Positions 45,501 to 53,436 of a stretch of DNA of 64,000 nt are shown here, in pieces. Each line of letters begins with the position of its first letter. Position 1 is the first letter of the stretch. Source of the DNA: Paludibacter sp. 47-17 (GTDB lineage: Bacteria > Bacteroidota > Bacteroidia > Bacteroidales > Paludibacteraceae); NCBI GenBank assembly GCA_001898935.1, contig MKVT01000020.1, forward strand, positions 1-64,000, in the 5' to 3' direction. The notes under the pieces are model-generated. The model was not told the origin of the DNA, did no database searches, and saw nothing but the letters and a program-made list of their open reading frames with translations. A program made the translations under genes and the position numbers.

Positions 45501-45871
45501 TTACCTTTAATGGTACGCTTCTGTTGTTGTGCCTGCGATTGCGCTTCGGCCTTCTGCACACTCAGGATAACTTCGTTGCCTTTTACCACGTAGTTCACAC
45601 GGCTACCGGAAAACAATTCCCTGAGTACTTCGTCGATAGGGCCTTTCACATTGATGTTTTTCCTGACGGCCTCTTTCAGGTCCGAAGCCGTATAGAAAAA
45701 GGTGTAATCGCTGTTTTTTTCGATTTGTTCAATCGCTTGTTTCATAGTCATACTCTCTCCGCGCAACGTCACTTGTTGTTGTGCGGCAAGTAGGCCTAAG
45801 GGTGAAAAAGAAAGAATCAGCAGAAAGATTCTGACGAATTGTTGTCTGCCCGACTTAGGTGAATTTCTCAT
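42506..45871 (-). CDS. SusC/RagA family TonB-linked outer-membrane receptor with STN domain
   Basis: The 1121-residue protein has a signal peptide, then an STN domain (residues about 38-105: MKQAIEQIEKNSDYTFFYTA), a carboxypeptidase-regulatory-like beta-sandwich (about 119-200: IKGKVIDGDTKEPIIGANIW), a plug (about 205-330: VVVGYGSQKKESVVGAI, VRGANGVILITTKKG) and a 22-strand barrel ending in NANF. The STN domain signals to FecR, fitting the FecR gene 39 nt upstream and the sigma gene. It imports an oligosaccharide with TonB energy. The usual length is about 1000, so it is full length. Confidence 0.95.
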   Translation of the reverse strand: MRNSPKSGRQQFVRIFLLILSFSPLGLLAAQQQVTLRGESMTMKQAIEQIEKNSDYTFFYTASDLKEAVRKNINVKGPIDEVLRELFSGSRVNYVVKGNEVILSVQKAEAQSQAQQQKRTIKGKVIDGDTKEPIIGANIWLKNSSTGAITDLDGNYTITITGVGGVLEFSYIGMKKQEIAIGNQTTIDITLSPDAETLEEVVVVGYGSQKKESVVGAISTLEVGKLIIPGASISTALAGQLSGIVAVTRSGEPGKSGAADFYIRGVSSFKGTSKPLVLVDGIERDLDLVDTEDIAAFSILKDASASAVYGVRGANGVILITTKKGVEGKPRINLRTEMGITSPTRMPKFIGSAQWAELYNEANNSQYYSSEDIEKYRNGSDPDLYPNVNWIDELYRDLAHNRKINLNITGGGEIAKYYISGGYYNESSIFKEAGDRYDYNTSINYDKYMFRANIDFSVTPSTVLNVNLANIYEKSFGPGRNKDDIWYYTFNTSPNAFPIEYSDGTISAPSAASGYNPWNLLVHSGYREQFWNSSQALIGVTQDFGKLWEPLKGLTSNVKFSWDALNTSTQVRSKEPTQYHATGRDANGRLIFGNPIYPGTNELAYDRYTDGTMTTYMEGSLSYSRLFDEKHRIGGLFLYNHKIHNRTQEADKFKSLPYKNQGIAARVTYALKDRYFFEANMGYNGSENFARGHRFGFFPAVAVGWMVSNETWFEPLLKTVDLLKLKASHGKVGNDDIGGQRRWMFEPTIVNSGSWNYGVAGGSGGTGLRMGDVENLNVSWEEALKTNIGVEISLFEKVKIQADYFHEQRTGIFLARAGLPAIVGLSTVPYTNIGETLNQGFDGTLEYAQKLGEVRLTGRANLTYNRNKLLNNDEPDWQYKYQNKIGKPFGKDGATQPFGLVALGLFKDQADIDNSPVQEFGEYRVGDIKYQDINGDGRINTYDRIAIGYTNLPEILYGFGATAEWKGWDFNVFFQGIDHTSFFLSGASMQPFSSGNMERSAINADIYDKVWKSTNTDEQNAEALYPRLSNSGAAGSSNNAQTSTWNLRSGSFLRLKNFEVGYQLPKSVLGKTFIKSLRFYLTGTNLLTFSDFKLWDPEKGTGDGSGYPPLRVVTIGFNANF

Positions 45872-45910
45872 ACTTTAGCATTTTAATAGTTAAACATAGT
45901 TGATTTGTAA

Positions 45911-46870
45911 TTATTGATTGATGTGAATAATTCCGTTTTCTTCCCGATGGTCGATACCTAGGCTGAAACAGATTTTCTCAATCACATCCTGTAACGATTC
46001 GTCGTAACGGATACTTCCCGAAAAAGTCGTTTCTGTATTAATGTTCCGATCGAGCTTTATCTCCGTACCGTAGAGTTGGGAAATAGTGTTAAGTAATTGA
46101 CGGAGCGGTATCTCTGTGAAGTGGAATTTACCGTCTTTCCACTCCATTCCGGCTGTTTCTTGCAAAGTGACAGTATGCGATTTTTGAGGACGATAAATAA
46201 TTGTTTGCGAGGGTTTCATCGTTATCTTTCTGCCGGAGACTTCGATGTTGAAATCGACCTCTCCTTCGAACAGCGTAACTTCGTTATCACCCGTTGCGCT
46301 CTGTTTTACCCAAAAAGTGGTTCCTTTCACCTCGATGTAAGTTCCTTCGCCGATGTAGACTTTGAATGCCGACTTGCCTCGCTTTTGGACTTCGAAGAGC
46401 GACTGCCCTTTGAGATGCAGCGTCCGGTTGTGTGCGAATGAGCTGCTGTATGAAATGCTGCTGCCGGGTTGCATATACACTTTTGAATCGTCGGGCAAAC
46501 TGTAAACTCGGCTTTCACAGGCTGTGACGGTGATATACTCGTCCGCCGGCTCATCTGTCCGGCCGCCTATAAGCCAAAATATACCCGTTCCGATGAGGAG
46601 GAGTATCGAAGCCGCTACCGACCACATCCTGAAACGAAACATCCTTCCGGAATCAGGTTGGGCAAAACAAATTTTCCAGACTTTATTCCAGATTTCTGTA
46701 CCGACCAGGTCCGAAGGTTGTTCTTTCATTTGCCCGGCTTGCCACCACTGCCGGCTCAAATGGCGCAGCATAGGTTGGGTGTTCAAAAGCTCTTCTGTTT
46801 CTTTTCTGCCAAGTGGTGCTCCAGATAAAAGTTTCCGCAGCCAATCGTCGGCCTTTTTATCTCGATTCAT
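45911..46870 (-). CDS. FecR family anti-sigma factor
   Basis: The 319-residue protein has a cytoplasmic N-terminal part, one membrane segment (about 84-100, MWSVAASILLLIGTGIFWLI), the periplasmic FecR domain (about 115-215: ESRVYSLPDDSKVYMQPGS, LFEVQKRGKSAFKVYIGEGT) and the C-terminal DUF4974-like domain (FTEIPLRQLLNTISQLYGTE). It senses the SusC STN domain and holds or activates the sigma factor. It is divergent to the sigma gene over a 150-nt gap, which is unusual since they are usually in one operon. Confidence 0.92.
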   Translation of the reverse strand: MNRDKKADDWLRKLLSGAPLGRKETEELLNTQPMLRHLSRQWWQAGQMKEQPSDLVGTEIWNKVWKICFAQPDSGRMFRFRMWSVAASILLLIGTGIFWLIGGRTDEPADEYITVTACESRVYSLPDDSKVYMQPGSSISYSSSFAHNRTLHLKGQSLFEVQKRGKSAFKVYIGEGTYIEVKGTTFWVKQSATGDNEVTLFEGEVDFNIEVSGRKITMKPSQTIIYRPQKSHTVTLQETAGMEWKDGKFHFTEIPLRQLLNTISQLYGTEIKLDRNINTETTFSGSIRYDESLQDVIEKICFSLGIDHREENGIIHINQ

Positions 46871-47020
46871 ATCTTTTCTTTAATGTCTAAAATTGTTGTT
46901 ATCCGTTCATCTATGAATAAATACACACCGACTCTATAAAACCCTACACGGAATTTTTATTTTTTTTATTTTTTTGTTTTCTTTGCAGAGCGTATCAAAC
47001 GTAAGTTTGAAGTTTGGGAT

Positions 47021-47599
47021 ATGGAAGAAAACGGGCTTTTATCGAAACCGATGAATGGGCAGGAAACGATAATCAAATTGAGAGCTGGCGACGAGAATGC
47101 ATTCTCGGATATCTATAAGCGGCATTGGAGACAGGTTTACAACTTCACGAGATTATATATCAATTCGTCGGCAGAGGTGATGGAGGTGGTGCAGGAAGTT
47201 TTCGTGAAATTGTGGGAAACTCGCGAAAGACTTGATGAGACCAAAAATCTGGAAGGGCTTTTGTTCATTATGACACGTAATCTCATCTTCAATCGTTCGC
47301 GTAAAAGTTTCAGCGAAGAGGCTTTCAAAATTCAGGCATTGGCTTCGATGGAAAATTCTTATAACATCGACGCCGAAATAGAGGCTAGCGATCTAAAAGA
47401 ACATATCGACAAAATCGTTTCTCTTATGCCTCCCCGTCGTCGACAGATTTTTCGTATGAGCCGCGAGGAGCATCTAAGCCGCAAAGAAATAGCTCTCCAG
47501 TTGGGCATCACCGAAAAGGCCGTAGACCGCAGTCTGGCACTCGCGCTGGATTTTATCAGAGAGCACTTGCCGCTGTTCCTTATTTTCATCGGGTTATGA
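47021..47599 (+). CDS. ECF RNA polymerase sigma-70 factor
   Basis: The 192-residue protein has sigma region 2 (FSDIYKRHWRQVYNFTRLYI, VQEVFVKLWETRERLDE) and region 4 (MPPRRRQIFRMSREEHLSRK, IALQLGITEKAVDRSLALAL). It should direct transcription of the fecR-susC-susD group when the FecR partner is triggered. Its 3' end overlaps the start of the decayed recombinase by a few bases (47596-47599). The start could be a few codons downstream at MNGQETII. It is divergent to fecR. Confidence 0.9.
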   Translation: MEENGLLSKPMNGQETIIKLRAGDENAFSDIYKRHWRQVYNFTRLYINSSAEVMEVVQEVFVKLWETRERLDETKNLEGLLFIMTRNLIFNRSRKSFSEEAFKIQALASMENSYNIDAEIEASDLKEHIDKIVSLMPPRRRQIFRMSREEHLSRKEIALQLGITEKAVDRSLALALDFIREHLPLFLIFIGL

Positions 47600-47870
47600 T
47601 GTGTCGCATCACTATCGAGGGTACGATTACCCGGTTCGGCAGCAAATGCGATATTCATCCCGATTTGTGGGACCTCAAGAGCAGCCGGACTTCAGGGAAA
47701 AACACCGTGGCATTGGAAACAAACCGTTTCCTGGACTTGGCATCAACCGAATAAAGAGGTAGCTGAGAGGGACAACTATGTCGCTGCTGAAAAGATGAAG
47801 ACCCCTTCTTGGGTTTGGAGATGCGGCACGAGCCGTTGCCGAAAGTTTATGCTCAACACAATAAGCAGAT
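47596..47870 (+). pseudogene. decayed tyrosine recombinase (integrase) N-terminal fragment
   Basis: The frame from ATG 47596 reads MMCRITIEGTITRFGSKCDI (52 residues to a TAA at 47752), an arm-binding N-terminal pattern of Bacteroidetes integrases (RItidGkraeFStkisi...W). After a frame change, about 47800-47870 encodes FLGLEMRHEPLPKVYAQHNK, the usual next segment (FLGLEMRHxTLLxxFxxHN). Stop codon, frameshift and missing catalytic domain make it a remnant. It lies directly after the ECF sigma gene and before the 47875 hairpin, and hints at the locus having been mobile. Confidence 0.7.
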
Positions 47871-47874
47871 AAAA

Positions 47875-47949
47875 AAGGGTGTCGTTATGAATTGGTTCCC
47901 CGGAAGTTTTTTGTCCAACCTTCCGGGCCCAATTCATAACGACACCCTT
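47875..47949. terminator. long hairpin at the right edge of the Sus-like locus
   Basis: Perfect 19-bp outer arms (AAGGGTGTCGTTATGAATT at 47875-47893 and its complement at 47931-47949) plus inner CCGGAA/TTCCGG form a long hairpin. A-runs on the left and T on the right let it terminate from both sides. It shares TG-CGTTATGAATtG with the hairpin at 39119-39210. Confidence 0.75.
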
Positions 47950-48025
47950 ATTTGATCAAGTGATTATTTTGTCCACTGCATATGTAATGTATGGTTAGGA
48001 CTAATCACTATTAAATGCACTGATA

Positions 48026-50110
48026 TTATTCTTCAGTGGTAGTTTTTTTCGGAGTTACAAACATCATTTCTTGTCCATAGGCAGTTCCGATACTATTGAT
48101 TGAGTAGGCTCGTACGTAATAGGTGGTTTCGGGGAGGAGACCGGTAAGTGCACTGCTGAACACGCCGGTACCTGTACCATCTGTTGTTACATTGGTATTG
48201 TCGTTAATAGTGGGAGCTGCAGATGTGCTCCAGCATATACCTCTTACCGTGACTTCAGCACCGCCATCGCTCACTACTTCTCCACCTCCTGTAGCCGTAG
48301 AGTCGGTTACAGCAGTAATCGACGATGTAGTAACGGTTGGCAGGCTGGCCAGTGTCGTAAAGCTTACCACTTCGCCATAGGCTGTTCCTTCGCTGTTGGA
48401 GGCATAGGCCCGGACGTAGTAGGTAGTAGCTGGAGCAAGCTTAGTAAGCGTAGCGGTAAACGATTCGTTGCCTTCGACGGATTCGGTAACGCTATCGGCA
48501 ATAGTAGGATTGTCGGAAGTACTCCAGCAGAGGCCTTTCGCAGTTATTTCGGCATCGCCCGTCGACACAATGGTTCCGCCACCTTGGGCTGTACTATCGG
48601 TGATCTCGGTTATTTCGACTGTTGTTACCGTAGGAATATCCAGGGTTTTAAACATGCGTTGTGCTCCGTAGCCCGTACCTTTTTCGTTGGTAGCATAGGC
48701 ACGAACGTAATAAACGGTAGCGGGCTGTAGCCCGGTCATTGCACTGGTAAAGTCGCCCGCTCCGCTGCCGTCGGTGGTAAAGTGGTCGGCTACGGTCGGA
48801 TTTTCGGTTGTGCTCCAGCAAACTCCTCTGGCTGTAATGGCAGCACCGCCGTCGGTTACGATTTTACCGCCACCGGTTGCCACGGTGGAACGAATGCCGG
48901 ATACGGAGTCGGTGGTTACGGATGGAGCTACAGCAATAGTCGTAAAGGTAAGTTCAGGTCCGTAAGCGGTCCCTACACTGTTCGAGGCATAGGCGCGCAG
49001 GTAGTAGGTAGTGCCCGGTTTCAAATTGGTAATCTTACTTTTAAAACTGCCGATTCCCGAGCCATTTACCGTTGCATGATCGTAAATAGTAGGACTGCCG
49101 GTCGTATTCCAGCACACTCCGGCATGTGTTACCGCGTCGTGTCCGTCGGCTGTAACCGTTCCGCCACTGACAGCCGACTGGGTAGTTACCGAGTCGATTT
49201 GACCGGTTGTTACAGTGGCCAGATCACTTTTTATACAGCGAATTCCAAATCCAAGATTTTTAGACGAAACAAAATTGGAAAAAAAGCTGTATCCATAAAA
49301 CAGCCCTCTGTAATAGGCTTCGATATCGGTAGATTCTTCTCTTGTCCACCAGAAAGCAGCTTCGCTTTGGCTGAAAAATACGCCGGTTGTTCCATAGCGT
49401 CCGCCACCCGGTAAGCCGGTAAAATTAGTAGAGTTGTTCACCGACATATTATTCCCAGGTCCGCCGGGAGTCGAGCTTCCTTTCCAGAGTGTTCGTGAAG
49501 CAAGGGTTTTGGCGAACTTATTGCCGGATCTCGTGCCGTCGAAATTAAATCCGTTGGCCGAAAGATAGTTTTCCAGCGTCAGCCATTCTTCCTGTGTAGG
49601 CACGTGCCATCCCGCAGGAGCTATATTGCGCCGGTCGTTTACTGCATACCAGTTGTACAAATAGCCATATACCGCCCCATTGGCCGGATTGTTGTCGTAC
49701 ATCGAATATGCACCGGTTTTGGTCGATGCCCATGCTCCGTTGTCGGTAATATTCGGAATCAGATCGCCGTTGCGATAACGGGTAGTCCGTAAGTTTTGAA
49801 CCAGCCAGGTTTGTGTGCCGATTTTCACCGAGGTATAGATATTGCCGTCGACGTCGCGGATAGTGCCGGCCGGAAGCGGTGGAACAAACGAAATACTGTC
49901 GATTGCCGATACCGGGAGCTTGCTGATGATTGCACCGTTTTTGGTGAATCTCAGCGAGTCGAGCTGATTTGTCATGCTCAGACTGTCGAACTGAAAAATG
50001 GAGAATCTGGTATTTACCGTTCCGTTTTTATACACATAGATCGAGTCGTTGCTAAGTACCTTAGTAAGACTCACCATCAATATTAAAAGTAAGAAGTATA
50101 TTCTTTTCAT
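48026..50110 (-). CDS. FISUMP-domain protein with four fibronectin-III-like repeats
   Basis: The start is set at MKRIYFLLLILMVSLTKVLS, a signal peptide; the protein has 694 residues. Residues about 90-300 are a FISUMP domain (VDGNIYTSVKIGTQTWLVQN, YGYLYNWYAV, GWHVPTQEEW). Then four repeats of about 97 residues share GVCWSTTxxPTxxDH and YYVRAYAxNxxGTxYG, with fibronectin-III-like spacing (about 300-690). No sorting domain is seen. Function is unknown; cell-surface display and carbohydrate or protein binding are plausible. The gene follows the T9SS gene at 50129 (18-nt gap). Confidence 0.8.
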   Translation of the reverse strand: MKRIYFLLLILMVSLTKVLSNDSIYVYKNGTVNTRFSIFQFDSLSMTNQLDSLRFTKNGAIISKLPVSAIDSISFVPPLPAGTIRDVDGNIYTSVKIGTQTWLVQNLRTTRYRNGDLIPNITDNGAWASTKTGAYSMYDNNPANGAVYGYLYNWYAVNDRRNIAPAGWHVPTQEEWLTLENYLSANGFNFDGTRSGNKFAKTLASRTLWKGSSTPGGPGNNMSVNNSTNFTGLPGGGRYGTTGVFFSQSEAAFWWTREESTDIEAYYRGLFYGYSFFSNFVSSKNLGFGIRCIKSDLATVTTGQIDSVTTQSAVSGGTVTADGHDAVTHAGVCWNTTGSPTIYDHATVNGSGIGSFKSKITNLKPGTTYYLRAYASNSVGTAYGPELTFTTIAVAPSVTTDSVSGIRSTVATGGGKIVTDGGAAITARGVCWSTTENPTVADHFTTDGSGAGDFTSAMTGLQPATVYYVRAYATNEKGTGYGAQRMFKTLDIPTVTTVEITEITDSTAQGGGTIVSTGDAEITAKGLCWSTSDNPTIADSVTESVEGNESFTATLTKLAPATTYYVRAYASNSEGTAYGEVVSFTTLASLPTVTTSSITAVTDSTATGGGEVVSDGGAEVTVRGICWSTSAAPTINDNTNVTTDGTGTGVFSSALTGLLPETTYYVRAYSINSIGTAYGQEMMFVTPKKTTTEE

Positions 50111-50128
50111 GTTGGAATGTTGCATTAA

Positions 50129-50638
50129 TTAGTTTTTGAAGAATTTGGCCGACTGTATTTGTTTGCTGTTGCTGAGCACTAAATAGTACAGCCCTTTTTC
50201 CAGGGAGGAAACCGTAAGCGTATGTAGCTCAGTATTGTTCACCAGTCGTTGCGAAAGCACAACACGTCCATCGATGGTAAAGATTTTTGCTTCGTAAGTT
50301 AAATTGTCGTCCGAATTAAGGTTGATATTCAAAATGTCCTGAACCGGATTCGGGAATATCTGTAATTGCGCTGCAGCGGGTGGAATGGGATCCTCGATGC
50401 CGGTAAGCGGGGAGAAAGTGAGGTTGCGAAGGTTGGATAACATAAACGATACCGGAGGACCAACCCGTAAATTTATGTTTAGATTTTCAGATTGAAATAT
50501 TAACGATCTGATGTTGTGAATGGAGAGAGAAGTTTGCGTACCTCCCTTTTCCAGCACGTTTAAATTCTGTGCATTTAAACCGGCCATACTCACAATAGCC
50601 AGAGCAAAAAAAGCAGTTCTTAATCTTTTGAATATCAT
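50129..50638 (-). CDS. T9SS type A sorting domain protein, small
   Basis: The 169-residue protein has a signal peptide (FALAIVSMAGLNAQ) and a C-terminal sorting domain (QLQIFPNPVQDILNINLNS to the end, GLYYLVLSNSKQIQSAKFFK). Its middle (FMLSNLRNLTFSPLTG) resembles the pattern found before FISUMP domains. It may be co-transcribed with the FISUMP gene. No function is visible. Confidence 0.75.
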   Translation of the reverse strand: MIFKRLRTAFFALAIVSMAGLNAQNLNVLEKGGTQTSLSIHNIRSLIFQSENLNINLRVGPPVSFMLSNLRNLTFSPLTGIEDPIPPAAAQLQIFPNPVQDILNINLNSDDNLTYEAKIFTIDGRVVLSQRLVNNTELHTLTVSSLEKGLYYLVLSNSKQIQSAKFFKN

Positions 50639-50708
50639 AATGTGTTTGTTTAAAATAATTCAGGCAAAAATAGAAATTTAAACTGAAATAACAATAAAGT
50701 TTTTTTTG

Positions 50709-50716
50709 TAATTTTG
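50709..50716 (+). promoter_or_regulatory. -7 promoter box before the 50747 ORF
   Basis: TAATTTTG fits TAnnTTTG, 30 nt before the ATG at 50747. No -33 match is clear. Confidence 0.35.
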
Positions 50717-50746
50717 TCAGTTTAAAGACTCTAAAACTTACAATCG

Positions 50747-50950
50747 ATGCGTAAAATTTTGTTTTTTCTGTTGTTGCTGCTGTTCGCTTTTTGGGTTGTA
50801 GCTGCCGATGTTTTTAAAATCCGGTCGGTCGGACAGCTGGTGCGGAGGAAGCTATGGCGGCGGGACACTGAAAAAGACTTTTACCCTGCCGTTGAAATCG
50901 ACTATCATAAGTTGCTGATTTTTAATTTAAATTGTGAACTAAATTGTTAA
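50747..50950 (+). CDS. short hypothetical ORF with signal-like N-terminus
   Basis: The 67-residue ORF starts MRKILFFLLLLLFAFWVVAA, like a signal peptide or membrane anchor, followed by a charged tail (QLVRRKLWRRDTEKDF). It lies 35 nt before the retropepsin-like gene in the same direction, with a promoter box 30 nt upstream. It may be a real small membrane protein; I do not recognise a family. Confidence 0.35.
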   Translation: MRKILFFLLLLLFAFWVVAADVFKIRSVGQLVRRKLWRRDTEKDFYPAVEIDYHKLLIFNLNCELNC

Positions 50951-50985
50951 TTTTTACGTTTCTATGATGTTATCCCGACAGCATC

Positions 50986-52218
50986 ATGAAAGTTCACACA
51001 GTATGTACATTTTTGTTGTTAATAGCGAGGCCGGCAATGTTCGCTGCATTCGTCGCGAGTTCGGGGTTCATCGTGGCTGCACGGCCAGTGGCGGTGGTTC
51101 CGTTCGAACTGTCGGGCAGCTATGTGGTGGTAAAAGCACGTATTAACGGCTCCACACCCTTGTCGTTTATTTTCGATACGGGAGTTCGAAATACCATTAT
51201 TACCCATCTGGATGCCGACGACCAGGTATTACTGTCCACCGGCAGAAGTACGCCGGTTTTCGGACTAGGTTCGGGAGTGGAAGCCATGGGGCTGCTGAGC
51301 GAAGGAAATACCCTGGGTGTCGGGAAATTGAGTTTTGCCGACCGGGTGGTGATGGTGTTGGAGGAGGATGTGCTGCAACTCTCGGAGTTGAACGGACGAA
51401 AAATAAATGGGTTGCTGGGAGTGGATATCATGCAGGGGCACGTAGTGGAAGTGAATTACAGCCGGCGAAAATTGCTGTTTTACGATACTACCGGTTACCA
51501 GGCGCCCGTGAAATACCATTCGCGCGAGCTCCTTGTCGAAAATAATAAGCTGTATTTACCCATGACCTTGTTCGATTCGTCGATGAAATTACGCCGGATC
51601 AAGATGTTTATCGATACAGGAGCTTTGTTGAATGCCTGGTTTCTCACCGTTACCAATAATGTTGACGATATTCAGGGGCCGAAGATTTACGCCCGTATCG
51701 GATCGGGTTTCAACGGCGAAGTAAACGGTTATCTTGCCCATATTCCCCGCATCTGCCTGGGCGATTTTTGTTTCGATCGCACTATTGTAGCCTTCCCCGA
51801 TTCGGCAGTAATTGCCGAAGTGATCCGGCGGTCGGACCGTGACGGCACCATCGGGAGCGAACTTCTTTCCCGTTTCAACCTGGTGTTCGACCTGCATCGC
51901 CGTCAGATTCATTTCCGGCCCAATTCCTATTTTAAATCGCCCTTTGTGTACAATGTAGCGGGTATCGAACTCATCCAGTCGCAGCCCCCCTTGCCCGGTT
52001 ATGAAATTACCGCCGTGTGGCGCGATTCGCCAGCCGAGCGGGCCGGAGTACTCCCCGGCGATCAACTCATCGGTATCAACAACGAAACAGTGTTTACGCT
52101 CACCTTGAATGTGATACGCGGGATTTTTCAGAAATCCTCGCGACAGCCCATGCAGCTGCTGCTGATGCGCAACGGCCATCGTATAGAAGTGGAAGTAGAT
52201 ATGACAGAGCGATTGTAA
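50986..52218 (+). CDS. single-chain retropepsin-like aspartyl protease with PDZ domain
   Basis: The 410-residue protein starts with a hydrophobic signal-like segment (residues 4-32). Two aspartyl protease half-sites are seen: FDTGVRNT at 63-70 and FIDTGALLNAW at 207-217. Thus two DTG motifs lie in one chain, as in double retropepsin proteins. The C-terminal 75 residues are a PDZ domain (VWRDSPAERAGVLPGDQLIG). It may act in the periplasm or envelope. Many Bacteroidota genomes carry homologues with this architecture, of unknown substrate. Confidence 0.82.
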   Translation: MKVHTVCTFLLLIARPAMFAAFVASSGFIVAARPVAVVPFELSGSYVVVKARINGSTPLSFIFDTGVRNTIITHLDADDQVLLSTGRSTPVFGLGSGVEAMGLLSEGNTLGVGKLSFADRVVMVLEEDVLQLSELNGRKINGLLGVDIMQGHVVEVNYSRRKLLFYDTTGYQAPVKYHSRELLVENNKLYLPMTLFDSSMKLRRIKMFIDTGALLNAWFLTVTNNVDDIQGPKIYARIGSGFNGEVNGYLAHIPRICLGDFCFDRTIVAFPDSAVIAEVIRRSDRDGTIGSELLSRFNLVFDLHRRQIHFRPNSYFKSPFVYNVAGIELIQSQPPLPGYEITAVWRDSPAERAGVLPGDQLIGINNETVFTLTLNVIRGIFQKSSRQPMQLLLMRNGHRIEVEVDMTERL

Positions 52219-52281
52219 TGCTGCGAAAACCTGTTTCTCCGGAGTATTTCACTTTTTCACTAAAAATATCCGTGCAAATAT

Positions 52282-52312
52282 TTTGGATTTAGGATTAAAA
52301 ATACTACATTTG
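52282..52312 (+). promoter_or_regulatory. Bacteroidetes-type promoter of tRNA-Ser
   Basis: TTTG (52282-52285), a 19-nt spacer and TACATTTG (52305-52312) match the consensus. The -7 box ends 10 nt before the tRNA. Confidence 0.75.
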
Positions 52313-52322
52313 CAGCCCGAAA

Positions 52323-52409
52323 GGAAAGTTGCCAGAGTGGTCGATCGGGTCGGTCTCGAAAACCGATGTACTCGTGAGGGTACCCAGGGTTCGAATCCCT
52401 GACTTTCCG
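52323..52409 (+). tRNA. tRNA-Ser (CGA)
   Basis: The acceptor arms GGAAAGT/ACTTTCC pair fully. The anticodon stem TCGGT/ACCGA encloses CTCGAAA, giving CGA. The long variable arm (TGTACTCGTGAGGGTACC) and the T-loop TTCGAAT are typical of tRNA-Ser. The CCA end is not encoded. Confidence 0.95.
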
Positions 52410-52450
52410 CAAAAAAGCCGTTGAAGATTTTTCTTCAACGGCTTTTTTGC
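52409..52450. terminator. intrinsic terminator of tRNA-Ser, bidirectional
   Basis: A 19-bp perfect stem (arms 52409-52427 and 52432-52450) with a 4-nt loop, bearing A-run and T-run on opposite sides, serves tRNA-Ser and the convergent GIN-domain gene. Confidence 0.88.
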
Positions 52451-52487
52451 GGAAACCAGACGAGTTTGCTGCAGCGGAGTGCCCGGT

Positions 52488-53213
52488 TTACAGTTTTTCA
52501 ATCCTGCCGCTACCGTTTACCTTGATCTCACTCGACGGATTGCCCGAATACCGGATGTCGCCACTGCCATTTACCTTCGCTTTCAGCGAATCGATTGCCT
52601 TGATTTCAATATCGCCACTGCCCATAATGGTGCAATCGGCAACATTCGTACTCAGTTGCGATAAATAGATATTTCCACTCCCTGCAATCGAAGCATCCAC
52701 TTCGCGGGCACTTCCCTTCAGTTCAACATTCCCACTCCCCATGATCTTAATCACCAATTTGTTCAGCTTTTGAGCTACGTCCGAATTTACATCCCCGCTC
52801 CCGGCGATCACTACCGATGTCAGGTCGTTGAAAGGCGAATCGAGGTAGAAATTTCCGCTTCCCTTAATATTGATACTGTACAGCGGATCGGGCATCGTGA
52901 TGCTTACCTTGGTTTTGCTGTTGATCATTTTCGTGTTGCGCTTTACTCCGATCATCAGCGTGCCGCCCGAAGTTTCGAGAGTGAGATAGGGCAGCAGGTT
53001 TTCATAATCGCTCACTTCAACCTTGAAAGCGCTCCCTTTTCTGATTTCTACATTGGCATGCGAACGAAGTTCGATGGCATCAAAACCGGCTACCTGCCGG
53101 ATCTCGCTTACAATTTTCCCGGAGCCAATTACGGCCGATGCATCGTTGCACGAGGTGGAAAGACTCAGAATGCCGACGATGAGCATAAAACGGGTGAGGT
53201 GGATTGTTCTCAT
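52488..53213 (-). CDS. GIN-domain (DUF2807) lipoprotein
   Basis: The 241-residue protein has a lipobox-like signal peptide (ILSLSTSCND, Cys at about 22). The rest is the GIN domain: IELRSHANVEIRKGS, then many repeats of IxGSGxxxL (NIKGSGNFYLDS, IAGSGDVNSDV, KIMGSGNVELK, ASIAGSGNIYL, IMGSGDIEIK). This forms a right-handed beta-solenoid. It is proposed for adhesin heads, but its function is unknown. It is divergent to the ABC transporter group, which holds another related membrane-anchored protein at 55469. Confidence 0.82.
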   Translation of the reverse strand: MRTIHLTRFMLIVGILSLSTSCNDASAVIGSGKIVSEIRQVAGFDAIELRSHANVEIRKGSAFKVEVSDYENLLPYLTLETSGGTLMIGVKRNTKMINSKTKVSITMPDPLYSINIKGSGNFYLDSPFNDLTSVVIAGSGDVNSDVAQKLNKLVIKIMGSGNVELKGSAREVDASIAGSGNIYLSQLSTNVADCTIMGSGDIEIKAIDSLKAKVNGSGDIRYSGNPSSEIKVNGSGRIEKL

Positions 53214-53436
53214 GTATACATATTTTTAAGTTATTGATATTCAGTGTGTAGTGGTTGGGGGTTGTGGAGGGTATCGTTGTCGCAAGCTCCCGGCTCCCCG
53301 GTTCTGACGAAGGTTAGACGTATTACGACGAGCATCGGGATGTTTTTATAACAAAATATTTTCATTTTTTTTGGTAGTTTGAAAATATTATTGTTCCTTT
53401 GTGGCATAGTTACATAGACCACTAAAACAATACGAC

